Source: Lacipirellula limnantheis (GTDB taxonomy: Bacteria; Planctomycetota; Planctomycetia; Pirellulales; Lacipirellulaceae). Taken from it: DNA of 64,000 bases. Made by a program: the position numbers and the translations under genes. The notes beneath the pieces were generated by a model, which did not search any database, was not told where the DNA came from, and saw only the letters and a program-made list of their open reading frames with translations. Location: assembly GCF_007746075.1 (NCBI RefSeq), contig NZ_CP036339.1:1240001-1304000 (forward strand), written 5' to 3'. Shown here one piece after another: positions 41,611 through 53,249 of the stretch. Positions within the stretch are counted from its first letter, which is position 1. Each line of letters begins with the position of its first letter.

Positions 41611-42645
41611 ATGTCGATGTTTTCCCGCCGTCTGGCCTCGCCCCCCATCACCTCCGCGCGCGCGGTTGACATGCGTCCGCGCGGCGACTTCATCGATTGG
41701 CTGGCGGCATCCGGCGGCACGCTGGCGGTAACGACGTACAATTCCGGCAAGCTTGCGCTGCTCTCAGCGCCGCGAGGGGAATTGTCGGCCAGCTTCTGGA
41801 GCTTTCCGCGTCCGATGGGCCTCGCCAGCGACGGGAACCGACTGGCGCTGGCGTCGCGAGACCTCCTATGGCAATTCGACGTCACCCGCGCTGACGACTC
41901 GGCAACCTCGGCCCCGCGCTGGTTGATCGAACCAACGATCGTGCATGCGACCGGGCGGCTTGACGCTCACGACGTCGCGTTTGATCGCCGTGGTCCGGTG
42001 TTTGCGAATACGCGCTTCAATTGCGTGGCAAGGCCGAGCGAGCGGGTCCACTTTCGGCGGGTTTGGCGACCTTCATTTCTGGACGGCGACTCGTCGCTTG
42101 GCACGGATTGTTGCCACTTGAATGGAATCGGGGTGCATGAACGTCGGCTGCGGATGGCGACGGCCTTCTGCGACCAGGGAACGCCGGCGGCGTGGCGAGC
42201 CATTGACCGATTTCAAGCGGGCGTGCTCATCGACGTGCTCCACGACCGCGTTGTCGCGCGTGGGTTGTCGCTGCCTCACTCGCCGCGTTGGCACGCGGGG
42301 CGCTGGTGGCTCTGCGATTCGGGCCGTGGCGCGCTCGTTACCTTTGAACCTAGCCGCCAAGCGTGCGCGCCGGCGATCGAATTGCCCGGTTTCACCCGCG
42401 GGCTCGCCTTTGCGGGCCAGCGAGCCATCGTGGGGCTGTCGCGCATTCGCCCGCGCCACATCCTCGATGCGCCGCCGGTGCGCGAGCGCTGGCCGAAACT
42501 ACGCTCTGGGTTAGCGCTCGTTGATTACGCCCGCGGCGTCGAAACGGGCTCGCTTGAATTCATTCGCGGCGGACGCGAAGTCTATGACGTCGCCTTCCTC
42601 GCTGGCGTGACCGCGGCGGCGTTCCGCCTCACCGAGGCGAATTGA
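41611..42645 (+). CDS. TIGR03032 family protein
   Basis: 344 residues, beta-propeller-like. Family blocks: WSFPRPMGLASDGNRLALAS, LDAHDVAFDRRGPVFANTRF, HLNGIGVHERRLRMATAFCD, SLPHSPRWHAGRWWLCDSG and LPGFTRGLAFAGQRAIVGLS. ATG 41611 is the probable start; an earlier in-frame start at 41560 adds unlike residues. The next gene (uvsE) begins 4 nt after the stop, indicating translational coupling. The biochemical role of the family is unknown. Placement directly before two UV-repair genes is unexpected. Confidence 0.85.
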   Translation: MSMFSRRLASPPITSARAVDMRPRGDFIDWLAASGGTLAVTTYNSGKLALLSAPRGELSASFWSFPRPMGLASDGNRLALASRDLLWQFDVTRADDSATSAPRWLIEPTIVHATGRLDAHDVAFDRRGPVFANTRFNCVARPSERVHFRRVWRPSFLDGDSSLGTDCCHLNGIGVHERRLRMATAFCDQGTPAAWRAIDRFQAGVLIDVLHDRVVARGLSLPHSPRWHAGRWWLCDSGRGALVTFEPSRQACAPAIELPGFTRGLAFAGQRAIVGLSRIRPRHILDAPPVRERWPKLRSGLALVDYARGVETGSLEFIRGGREVYDVAFLAGVTAAAFRLTEAN

Positions 42646-42649
42646 AACG

Positions 42650-43660
42650 ATGCCCGCGCGGAAGAAGACTTCTGACGCCGACGCACTTGGCGGCTCATTC
42701 GCGCGGGTCGCCGCGACGGACGGACTACGACTGGGCCTCTGCTGCCAGTTCATCGACGAACCAATTCGGTTCCGGACAACTACCGCTGCGGCCTGCTTGA
42801 AGATGTCGCCGCCGGCACGGGCGGCGAAGCTGGCCGAGCTTTGCCGGGCGAACGCCGAAGCCCTGCTCGCCGCGATCGAGTGTTGCCATCGCCTGGGCAT
42901 CGGCGCGTTTCGGGTCAACAGTCAGATCCTACCGGTGAAAACCCACCCAGAGGTAGGTTATCGCTTGGAAGAATTGCCCCAGGGGGAGGAGACAATCGCA
43001 CTGTTCCAGCGGTGCGGCGTCCGCGGATTGGAGTTGGGCATTCGCACTTCGTTTCATCCAGACCAGTACGTCGTGCTCAGTTCGCCGCGCGACGAGGTGG
43101 TCGACCGGTCGCTGGTAGAGATCGAATATCAGGCGGAAGTCGCCGAATGGATCGGCGCCGACACGGTCAACATTCACGGCGGCGGGGCCTACGATTCGCG
43201 GGCCGCGGCGCTCGATCGATTCGCGCAGAACTTGAACCGCCTGACGCCGCGAGCGCGTCAACGACTGACGATCGAGAACGACGACAAAATATATACGCCG
43301 GCCGAACTGCTGCCGCTCTGCCGTCGCGAAGGGACGCCGCTGGTCTACGACGTGCACCATCATCGCTGCTGCCGCGACGAGCTGTCGGTCGACGAGGCGA
43401 CCGAGGCGGCGATCGCCACTTGGAATCGCGAGCCGCTCTTCCATCTTTCCAGCCCGAAAGAGGGATGGAACGGCCCCGGCTGCCAGCGACACCACGACTT
43501 CATCGACCCGACCGATGTTCCAGCCTGCTGGCTCGGACGAGCGCTGACGATTGAAGTGGAGGCGAAAGCGAAGGAGCGCGCGGTGTTACGGCTGCATGGC
43601 GACCTGCAGCAGCTCAAGGGGAACCAAATTGCCCAGAGAGGCGGAGCAGGCAAGTCATGA
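42650..43660 (+). CDS. uvsE: UV DNA damage endonuclease
   Basis: 336 residues, TIM-barrel UvdE family. It nicks DNA 5' of UV photoproducts. Motifs: RLGLCCQF, FRVNSQILP, FHPDQYVVLSSP, TVNIHGGGAYDS, LTIENDDKIYTP, PLVYDVHHHRCC and HLSSPKEGW; these carry the His/Glu/Asp metal ligands, all present. The stop overlaps the photolyase ATG (ATGA at 43657). Together with the photolyase it gives two independent repair routes for UV lesions. Confidence 0.95.
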   Translation: MPARKKTSDADALGGSFARVAATDGLRLGLCCQFIDEPIRFRTTTAAACLKMSPPARAAKLAELCRANAEALLAAIECCHRLGIGAFRVNSQILPVKTHPEVGYRLEELPQGEETIALFQRCGVRGLELGIRTSFHPDQYVVLSSPRDEVVDRSLVEIEYQAEVAEWIGADTVNIHGGGAYDSRAAALDRFAQNLNRLTPRARQRLTIENDDKIYTPAELLPLCRREGTPLVYDVHHHRCCRDELSVDEATEAAIATWNREPLFHLSSPKEGWNGPGCQRHHDFIDPTDVPACWLGRALTIEVEAKAKERAVLRLHGDLQQLKGNQIAQRGGAGKS

Positions 43661-45108
43661 GCACGCCCACGACGATCGTTTGGTTGCGACAAGATCTGCG
43701 ACTTGCCGATCAGCCGGCGCTCCGCCGCGCCGCTAGTCGGGGGCGAGTGATTCCGGTTTACATTTATGCTCCAGAGGAAGAGGGGGACTGGCCGCCGGGC
43801 GGTGCGTCGCGGTGGTGGCTCCACCACTCGCTGGAGAGTCTCGACGAGCAGTTACGACAACTGGGATCACGGCTCATCCGTCGTCGCGGAACAACACAAG
43901 ATATCCTCAACGAGTTACTGGAAGAAACGGGCGCCACGGCCGTGTACTGGAATCGCCGTTATGAGCCAGCGGCGATCGAGCGCGATAAAACGGTGAAGGC
44001 GGCGCTGCTGGCCATGGGCGTCCAGGCTGAGAGCTTCAACGGCTCGCTGCTGTACGAGCCTTGGACCATTCGCACCAAGCAGGATGCACCCTATCAGGTG
44101 TTCACGCCGTTTTGGAAAGCTTGTCTGGCAACCGAGACAGTGCATGAGTCGCTGCCGGCGCCGCGAGAATTGGTCTCCCCACCTAAGTGGCCGAAATCTT
44201 TGCCGCTGGATGAGCTCGAACTGCTGCCGAGCAACTCCTGGGACGCGCAGTTCTACGAGACTTGGCAAGCCGGCGCGCCCGCGGCCGAGCGTCGGCTCCG
44301 GCAGTTCGTTAACGAGACGGTGAGGCGCTACCATGAGGATCGCGATCGAGCCGATTTCGACGGTTCGTCGCGGTTGTCGCCCCATTTGCATTTCGGCGAG
44401 CTGAGTCCGCGGCAGATCTGGGCGGCAGTTGAAAAAAGCAGCGGCAAGGTTCCCGCGGGGAAATCGAAACTTGGCCAAGGCGCCGAGGTGTTTCTGAAGG
44501 AAGTTGGTTGGCGCGAATTCGCCTATCACCTGCTCTATCATTTTCCTTCCACGACGAAGGAGCCCTTGCGCGAACAGTTTCGTCGCTTTCCCTGGCGGCG
44601 GAGCGCCACCGAGCTGTGGTCCTGGCAGCGCGGGCAAACGGGCTTTCCAATCGTCGACGCCGCCATGCGACAGCTGTGGGCGACCGGCTACATGCCCAAT
44701 CGAACGCGCATGATCGTAGCATCGTTTCTGACGAAGGATTTGCGGTTGTCGTGGCAGCAAGGGGCCAGATGGTTTTGGGACACGCTGGTTGACGCCGACT
44801 TGGCGAACAACACGCTTGGCTGGCAATGGACCGCCGGCTGCGGGGCCGACGCGGCGCCCTATTTTCGGGTGTTCAACCCGACGATGCAGGCCGAAAAAGC
44901 CGATCCCCATGGCGACTACATTCGCCGGTGGGTTCCGGAACTGGCAACGCTGCCGACAAAGTGGCTGCGCGAACCCTGGACAGCGCCGGCGGAGGAATTG
45001 GCCGCGGCAGGCGTCAAGCTCGGCGAGACGTACCCGCAGCCGATGGTCGATCATCACGAAGCTCGCGACGCGGCCCTGGCGGCCTATGAACGCGTGAAGA
45101 ATTCTTGA
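43657..45108 (+). CDS. phrB: Deoxyribodipyrimidine photolyase
   Basis: 483 residues. Light-driven repair of cyclobutane pyrimidine dimers. N-terminal antenna domain (VWLRQDLRLADQPAL), FAD domain with SSRLSPHLHFGELSPRQIW, WREFAYHLLYHFP, TGFPIVDAAMRQLWATGYMPNRTRMIVASF, WQWTAGCGADAAPYFRVFNP. The class I CPD photolyase Trp and Asn positions in these blocks are intact. A strong terminator follows at 45119. Confidence 0.97.
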   Translation: MSTPTTIVWLRQDLRLADQPALRRAASRGRVIPVYIYAPEEEGDWPPGGASRWWLHHSLESLDEQLRQLGSRLIRRRGTTQDILNELLEETGATAVYWNRRYEPAAIERDKTVKAALLAMGVQAESFNGSLLYEPWTIRTKQDAPYQVFTPFWKACLATETVHESLPAPRELVSPPKWPKSLPLDELELLPSNSWDAQFYETWQAGAPAAERRLRQFVNETVRRYHEDRDRADFDGSSRLSPHLHFGELSPRQIWAAVEKSSGKVPAGKSKLGQGAEVFLKEVGWREFAYHLLYHFPSTTKEPLREQFRRFPWRRSATELWSWQRGQTGFPIVDAAMRQLWATGYMPNRTRMIVASFLTKDLRLSWQQGARWFWDTLVDADLANNTLGWQWTAGCGADAAPYFRVFNPTMQAEKADPHGDYIRRWVPELATLPTKWLREPWTAPAEELAAAGVKLGETYPQPMVDHHEARDAALAAYERVKNS

Positions 45109-45118
45109 GACTAAAAAA

Positions 45119-45148
45119 ACAGCCCCGACCTAGCTAGGTCGGGGCTGT
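45119..45148. terminator. Bidirectional terminator, perfect palindrome
   Basis: ACAGCCCCGACCTAG followed at once by its exact reverse complement: 30 bp perfectly palindromic, flanked by AAAAAAA on the left. It lies between convergent phrB (plus) and hppA (minus), with 39 bp to hppA. Its core CAGCCCCGACC recurs in the terminator at 49583. Confidence 0.9.
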
Positions 45149-45187
45149 TAGTGTTTGACGTGCAGCAATTGAACGGCTTCGCGACTG

Positions 45188-47632
<2,445 letters not shown>

Positions 47633-47981
47633 CCAAATGCCGAGGGTGTGCGAAACGGCGCACCTGCGGATCGCCGCTCCGGGGACGAAGTGCGTTGCCG
47701 CACTGGGGTCGGTTTCTGCGGGAGTCATGTGCATTGAATCGAAGCCTTTCATCGCTCGGCTAGTGCGGAGCCCCAGACCGGGGCGAGAAACGGAGCAGAA
47801 GAAGTCGCTCAACAATGTAGAAAAGGAGCCATGGGTCCACCGGCGCCTTGAACCAGCAAAACGGGGCCATTTCGACGCCAATGTAAGCGATGGCAGGCCA
47901 ATTGACTACACCACTGGGCGCCAAGATTTCGCAACAATTTATATATCGTTTCCGAAACGCCGCCGCTGCTCATGGGCCACG
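47633..47981. other. Gap between methyltransferase and hppA, no gene seen
   Basis: No separate gene. An in-frame extension of hppA upstream (starts at about 47740 and 47750) is possible but reads as low-quality sequence. An AT-rich stretch ATTTATATAT at 47937-47946 may be the hppA promoter (minus strand). Confidence 0.35.
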
Positions 47982-48800
47982 CTACGGCTGCCCGGCGCGG
48001 GCGGTCAGCAGGACCTGCAGCGACCCGAAGAAGAAGTTCTCCTGCTTTGCCAAGAACGTTTCCGAGCGCCGATTCGCGAGCTGGGCGAGCCGTTCGCGCG
48101 CCGACGGACTCAGCCGCTTCCCCACTTGCTCCAGGAAGTGCTGTAGGTACAACTCGACGTAGCGCTCCAGCCATTCGCCAGCCGGTCGTTGCCGGTGAAT
48201 CAGTATGTATTCTCGCGCCACCTCCACGAATCCCGCCTCGCGCAGCAGGCGCTGCGCGAATCGGGGGAAGTAAGTGCCGTAGTAGCTGTCATCGTTCCCA
48301 ATTTCACGATGTTCGGCCTGTCGGACCGCAAGCTCCAAATCGGGCGGCCACGAGAGCATGATCGAATGGACGTTGTCGGTCTCGAGGATGGCGAGCGTTG
48401 ATCCAACGCGCAATACGCGGCGAAATTCCCGTAGCGCGTGAGGCAAGTCGGGGTAGCTCTGCATGCTGTGCCCCGACCAAATACCGTCAATGGTTGCATC
48501 GTCGAAGGGGAGTCGCTCGACGTTGCCTTGCACCAAGCGGACGCGACCGGCGCCGATCAGCGGTTGCAAGCGCCCTTCCGCGGCGGCAAGAAACGCGGGC
48601 GACGTATCGAGGCCGACGGCTACTCCGTTGGTCAAACGTTCGGCCAGCAGACCGGTGAAGAAGCCGTCGCCGCAGCCCGCGTCAACGATCGACTCGTGAC
48701 CCTGCCACGGCAGGCGGCCGATGATCTCGCGGAAGTCGTCGGCGAGCGCCTGATGGAGCGCATCAAGTCGTTCGGCGTAGGTCGGCAGTGCGTCGTTCAT
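47982..48800 (-). CDS. Class I SAM-dependent methyltransferase
   Basis: 272 residues. Rossmann methyltransferase: VDAGCGDGFFTGLLAERL (SAM motif I), GLDTSPAFLAAAEGRL (motif II), VQGNVERLPFDDATIDGIWS and LREFRRVLRVGSTLAILE (post-motif). ATG 48800 gives the MNDALPTYAERL start; an upstream in-frame start at 48947 adds a Pro-rich leader and is unlikely. UbiE/Methyltransf_11 type; the substrate is not identifiable. Confidence 0.88.
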   Translation of the reverse strand: MNDALPTYAERLDALHQALADDFREIIGRLPWQGHESIVDAGCGDGFFTGLLAERLTNGVAVGLDTSPAFLAAAEGRLQPLIGAGRVRLVQGNVERLPFDDATIDGIWSGHSMQSYPDLPHALREFRRVLRVGSTLAILETDNVHSIMLSWPPDLELAVRQAEHREIGNDDSYYGTYFPRFAQRLLREAGFVEVAREYILIHRQRPAGEWLERYVELYLQHFLEQVGKRLSPSARERLAQLANRRSETFLAKQENFFFGSLQVLLTARAGQP

Positions 48801-48980
48801 GGCGGATGGCGTGACTGGCGTGACATGGCGGGGAAAATCGCCCGATTTGCCAGGCAACTTGCATGCCGCCGGTCGCAACTGGTCGCCGCCCTGCCCCGCC
48901 GGTAGATTGAATGACCCGGCGACGATCGTGTTTGCCGGCTCGAGCATCAGCTCACCCCACCCCTTCCGGAGGCGCGTCCT

Positions 48981-49538
48981 ATGTCACACCCCCTCACCCT
49001 CCTCGCGTGCCTGCTCGCGCTGGGCATGATCGCCTCGTCGTCGGCGGCCGATGAAGCCAAGCCGGTCGTTCTCGAACCGGGCGACAAGGCCCCCGCGTTC
49101 GCTGGCGACACCGACGAGGGCAAGCCGTGGAAGTCGGCCGACCACGTCGGCGAGAAAGTCATTGTGCTCTACTTTTATCCGAAAGACATGACCCCCGGCT
49201 GCACCAAGCAGGCCTGCACCTATCGCGACATGCAGCAGGACTTTGCCGGCAAAGAGGTCGAGGTCATCGGCGTCAGCGGCGACACCGTGGAAAGCCACCA
49301 AGAGTTCAAGAAGGCTCACGACCTGAACTTCACGCTGCTGGCCGACCCGAAGGGGGAGATCGCTAAGGCGTTTGGCGTGAAACTCCTCAGCGGCGGCGAC
49401 GCGATCATCACCTCGCGCTGGACGTTCGTGATCGATAAGGACGGCAAAATCGCCTACAAGAACGAGAAGGTCGATGCGGCGAAGGATCCGGCGACAGTGC
49501 TCAAGGTGATTGGCGAACTGGAATCGAAGAAGAGCTGA
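48981..49538 (+). CDS. bcp: Exported BCP/PrxQ-type peroxiredoxin
   Basis: 185 residues. Signal peptide LTLLACLLALGMIASSSA, then a thioredoxin-fold AhpC/TSA domain. YFYPKDMTPGCTKQACTYRD holds the peroxidatic Cys and the resolving Cys five residues later, the PrxQ/BCP pattern. It reduces peroxides at the expense of thioredoxin-like donors. GGAGG lies 8 nt before the ATG. The export signal is unusual for this family and suggests periplasmic peroxide defence. Confidence 0.93.
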   Translation: MSHPLTLLACLLALGMIASSSAADEAKPVVLEPGDKAPAFAGDTDEGKPWKSADHVGEKVIVLYFYPKDMTPGCTKQACTYRDMQQDFAGKEVEVIGVSGDTVESHQEFKKAHDLNFTLLADPKGEIAKAFGVKLLSGGDAIITSRWTFVIDKDGKIAYKNEKVDAAKDPATVLKVIGELESKKS

Positions 49539-49582
49539 GGGTTTTAGCGCTCCGTAAGTGAGTGTTTAGGTGAGTAAGTAGC

Positions 49583-49614
49583 AGCAGCCCCGACCCGGTG
49601 AGGTTGGGGCTGCT
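49583..49614. terminator. Hairpin terminator after the peroxiredoxin gene
   Basis: AGCAGCCCCGACC, loop of about 6 nt, GGTTGGGGCTGCT, followed by TGCGTTTGT. The core matches the palindrome at 45119-45148. Confidence 0.8.
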
Positions 49615-49660
49615 TGCGTTTGTCATCGAGCATCCAGAATCTCGAATCTCACGAGACGCT

Positions 49661-49690
49661 AGATTCTTCGCACCGCTCAGAATGACGGTC
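49661..49690. repeat. Short repeat AGATTCTTCGCACCGCTCAG + AATGACGG
   Basis: A widespread bacterial intergenic repeat type (GATTCTTCGC...CTCAGAATGAC). A degenerate copy is at 16892-16920. Here it lies between convergent genes. Confidence 0.55.
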
Positions 49691-49707
49691 TATCGCAGCA
49701 TGGCGAT

Positions 49708-50652
49708 CTAAAAAGCATCCGCGGCGCGGTAGGCGGCGACGAGCGCCACCTCGCCTTGCTTGCCCTCAATTGACTTGCCGTGCTCCATGCCAATCACGCC
49801 TTCAAAGCCTTTCTCGTGGATGTGCTTGAAGACGTTGCGGTAGTTGATCTCGCCAGTTCCCGGCTCGTTGCGGCCGGGGTTATCGCCTGCTTGGAAGTAG
49901 CCGATCTCGTCCCAAGCCAGATCGATGTTGGGGATGAGATTCCCTTCCTGGATCTGCTGGTGGTAGATGTCAAACAAGATCTTGCACGACGGGCTGTCGA
50001 CCGCCCGGCAAATTTCGTACGCCTGCGGGATTTTGTGCAGGAACAGCCCTGGGTGGTCTCGGAACCAGTTGAGCGGCTCCAGCACTATGACGTAACCGTG
50101 CGGCTCGAAGACTGCCGCGCACTCGCGGAGCAAGTCGACGCAATTGGCGGTCTGATAGCCCCACTCGACGTTGTTGTCGTACCCGTCCGGAACCACCGTC
50201 ATCCACTTGGCGTTCACGCGTTTGGCGACGTCGATGCTGTCCTTCACGTCTTGCACGACCTTCGCGCGGGCGGCTTTGTCATCCTTGCGGACAAACGCCT
50301 TTGAACCAAAATCGCCGTGGGCGACGAACACTCCCATCGTCATCCCCAGGTCGTCGAGGGTCTTGCCGATTTTCTCCTGCATCTGGGGCGACTGCCCCTT
50401 CATGCCATTGTCTTCCCAGCCGGTGAATCCCTGGTCGGCGGCGTACTTCAACTGGTCGAGATAGTCCTTGCCGGCGTGGTTCTCGAACATGCCGGGATGG
50501 GGGCCGTATTTCAACTTGAATTTCTCGCCCTTCGCGCCGGAGGGCGTCGTTTCGGCCGCGTCGCCGCGCGCCGCAGCGCCGACCAACCCCATGGCGGCCG
50601 CCCCGGCCACGCCAGCCGCCGTCCCCTGCATCAAAAAATCGCGCCGCTGCAT
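49708..50652 (-). CDS. Tat-exported sugar phosphate isomerase/epimerase-like protein
   Basis: 314 residues. Twin-arginine-type signal MQRRDFLMQGTAAGVAGAAA, then a xylose-isomerase-like TIM barrel (AP endonuclease family 2) most like hydroxypyruvate isomerase: FKLKYGPHPGMFENHAG, YAADQGFTGWEDN, IVLEPLNWFRDHPG, ILFDIYHQQIQEGN, YFQAGDNPGRNEPGTGEINY and GVIGMEHGKS. Metal-binding Glu/Asp/His appear in these blocks. AAGGA sits about 7 nt before ATG 50652, and this start creates the signal; longer upstream reading is shadow sequence. Substrate unknown. Confidence 0.9.
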   Translation of the reverse strand: MQRRDFLMQGTAAGVAGAAAMGLVGAAARGDAAETTPSGAKGEKFKLKYGPHPGMFENHAGKDYLDQLKYAADQGFTGWEDNGMKGQSPQMQEKIGKTLDDLGMTMGVFVAHGDFGSKAFVRKDDKAARAKVVQDVKDSIDVAKRVNAKWMTVVPDGYDNNVEWGYQTANCVDLLRECAAVFEPHGYVIVLEPLNWFRDHPGLFLHKIPQAYEICRAVDSPSCKILFDIYHQQIQEGNLIPNIDLAWDEIGYFQAGDNPGRNEPGTGEINYRNVFKHIHEKGFEGVIGMEHGKSIEGKQGEVALVAAYRAADAF

Positions 50653-51288
50653 AGCTGAGTCCTTACGAGTCGTGACTGGTTCAGGAAAAGTTTGATCTCC
50701 AGGTAGCTCGCCCATTCTAAACCGGGACATCGACGCATGCGACCGTCGGTCTGCGGTGCGGCGTCGCCTCGCGACGACATGATGGCAATGACCGGCCGGC
50801 TGCAGGGCACGCCAGCGAGTTGCAGTGCACGCTACGGCGAGGATGAGAGATTGCGTCTCCCACGATCGTGAACAACGGACTGGCCAACGCGCGTTGCTCG
50901 CCGGCGAAGTTCGTGGGGCACTAGTTTCGCAATTCGGAATGATTGGCGGAGTCGATCTGCCTCCAGCACAACTCTGCCAATAATATTTGACACGTCGTCG
51001 GAATGAGAGTACGCTTCGCGTCGTCAGGGGGCGTCGCAACGATTGGCCGGCTCCTGGCGCCTGGACTTTTCTCCGTTGCTTCTGCTCTCGTCCTCTCTTC
51101 TTGCTTGTTCAGTCGGATCGCCGGGTGCGATTCAAGACCGCATCTCGGCGCAAGCTTGTCCATAGGCCGAATTGGATTTTGGCGAACCGTCGATTTCCGC
51201 GCGTGGCGCGACTACTTGCGCTGCGCGCGGCGAACTAGTTTTGGATCGCTTACTGACCCCATGCATTCTGTACAGGGAGTAGATCGAA
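50653..51288. other. Intergenic region, 636 bp
   Basis: Divergent upstream region. No gene is supported; an ORF at 51003-51302 has a signal-like start but overlaps the next gene's start and lacks family features. GGGAG at 51277-51281 is the ribosome site of the LamG gene. Confidence 0.4.
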
Positions 51289-52479
51289 ATGAAATTGGAT
51301 AGTATTGTAATAAAGATCGCTGCTGCTGCGAGCCTCGCTGCAGTCGCGGCGATGCCGGCGCTGGGCTCGACGCCCTTGGTGACCGGCGGTCTGACGATCT
51401 ACTACGACTTTGATAGCTTTACGAACACGGTCATGGATGGGTCCGGCAACGGCTTCAACGCCAAGGTGCAGGACGCCACCCGCACCGCGTTGGACAACGG
51501 CAACACGCTGCTCACCACGGGCGTCATTTCTAATGACACGACGAACCCCAAGCGCGGCGCCGGCGCGGTGCGCCTGCAGCAGTCAGGCGAATTGTTCGAA
51601 GACCCCGTGTTTCTCGACCTCGACGGCGGCGTCATCAAAGCGAACTTTCCCGCAAAAGTCCCCAAGGCGGCGACCACCGTGGCCGCCTGGCTGAACATCC
51701 CAGAGATACGCACCGACCTCGGCGGGAACTACAACTGGAACGCTTCTGGCTCGATCCTCCAGTCGCAGACCGCAGGACCTTCATTCAGCGGTCACTATCA
51801 GCTTGAAGGCGACGGACGCATTCGATGGGCGCTGCGCGGCGAGTTCCAGGCGCAGAACATCGTCAATTCTAGCGGAGCTCCATTCACTGGCGGCCACCCC
51901 TACCCGAATCAGCCCGATATCGATGCCAACGGCGCCTCTCCCGAGCCTTACCCGCTCAACGAATGGTTCCACGTCGCCTTTACGTACGATAAGAACGCCA
52001 ACGGCGGCGCCGGCGAGTTCGGGATGTACTTTAATGGCGTCAAGATTCGCGGCGGCGCCCCCAACGGACTGACTGATGGCGAGCCGACGGGGGCGATCGA
52101 TCTGGGGGCGTGGGATGATCGCGGCGCCGGCGACTTCTTCGACGGCCTGGGGATCGGCGCCGTCCCCGACAGCGGCGGTCGTCGTTTGCACGGCCTGATG
52201 GACGAGTTTTACATCTTCGATCGAGCGCTCACGCCCACGGAGATCGGCAAGCTGGCGATGGTCGCGTCGCCCGGCGATTTCGACGCCGACGGCGACGTCG
52301 ACGGGGCGGACTTCCTCGTCTGGCAGCGAGGATTCGGCACGACGTATGATGCCGCTGATCTGGCCGCCTGGAAAGCAAACTTCGGGTCCGCGCCGGCAAT
52401 CGGCGCCGTGCCCGAGCCGTCGACCATGTTGTTGGCTCTGTGCACGCTCGCGGCGTTGGCGCGAGTCCGATCACGCTGA
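51289..52479 (+). CDS. LamG-domain protein with dockerin-like repeat and PEP-CTERM
   Basis: 396 residues. Signal peptide ([17 protein letters not shown]), LamG/concanavalin-like fold (about 35-310; [49 protein letters not shown]), then a dockerin-like calcium repeat ([20 protein letters not shown] and [13 protein letters not shown]) and PEP-CTERM ([20 protein letters not shown] + R-rich tail). Predicted surface carbohydrate-binding protein sorted by exosortase. In planctomycetes the dockerin-like repeat usually precedes PEP-CTERM. Confidence 0.92.
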   Translation: MKLDSIVIKIAAAASLAAVAAMPALGSTPLVTGGLTIYYDFDSFTNTVMDGSGNGFNAKVQDATRTALDNGNTLLTTGVISNDTTNPKRGAGAVRLQQSGELFEDPVFLDLDGGVIKANFPAKVPKAATTVAAWLNIPEIRTDLGGNYNWNASGSILQSQTAGPSFSGHYQLEGDGRIRWALRGEFQAQNIVNSSGAPFTGGHPYPNQPDIDANGASPEPYPLNEWFHVAFTYDKNANGGAGEFGMYFNGVKIRGGAPNGLTDGEPTGAIDLGAWDDRGAGDFFDGLGIGAVPDSGGRRLHGLMDEFYIFDRALTPTEIGKLAMVASPGDFDADGDVDGADFLVWQRGFGTTYDAADLAAWKANFGSAPAIGAVPEPSTMLLALCTLAALARVRSR

Positions 52480-53249
52480 TTTTCGAAGCGACTTGGTTGT
52501 TGGGCGGGCGGCCTGTCAGGTTCTGGCAGGCCGCTTGTTTTTTTGGGAACAAACAGTTGCCGGCGAACAAGCGTGGTCACCGATGCGGACAGCCAAGCGG
52601 TGATCGGCGCCGATGGCGAATGCATCCGCGCGGCAACCGAGATATCCTGATGCGCGGCGCGTGGCGACCCCTTCACGTCTATTGCATATGCGGCAGAGCG
52701 GTCGAGCAAAGGATCTCAAAAGCGGTCAAGCTGGCGCCGAAAGGAATCTCAAAGAAGATAGAGTAATATAATCTTTTTCGCCGCCGCCACGGACTCGCTC
52801 GCAGCAAAATCCGCGTCCTTGGGCATTGGCTGCGACGCTTCGTTGTTCGATTCTTGTCGCGCATTCGAGTCGACGCATCTTCAGTTGTTGTAAGTACTTA
52901 GGCTCTTGGCTGAGGCGTGGCCGGGAGGCTCGTCGTCTCGCTCGGAAGCGTCAAAATCGATCTCAATAGATAGTTAAAGGCCGCGCGTACGCTCTTGGCG
53001 AGGTGGGAATTTGCTTCTCAGGGTCGGATCGAATGGCTAAAGTCATGGATGGCGTAAGCAACCTGCTTGTCGTCAGTCCGAAACGCAGCCGTGAATGGCG
53101 GCGGCGGCAACAGCGGTCTCGGGAACCGTCGTGGCGTTCCTGACCCGGCTGCTCGGGCGTGCTAGTCACCGGCCAAACTGGCCAGAGTCTTGTGCTCGTG
53201 GTTCGCCACTGGCGAGCCCACTTCCTTTTCACTCTGAGGCGATGTTCTA
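52480..53249. other. Intergenic region, 770 bp
   Basis: A terminator at 52508-52544; otherwise no gene. An AT-rich patch at 52755-52780 may be a promoter. GAGG precedes ATG 53250 by 10 nt. Confidence 0.45.
52508..52544 (+). terminator. Rho-independent terminator of the LamG gene
   Basis: GCGGCCTG, loop, CAGGCCGC, then TTGTTTTTTT. Confidence 0.88.

Noticed and set aside
51003..51302. 99-codon ORF before the LamG gene with a signal-like start
   Set aside because: It overlaps the start of the next gene, has no recognisable domain or ribosome site, and is rich in Arg/Ser as in chance frames. Cannot be fully excluded.
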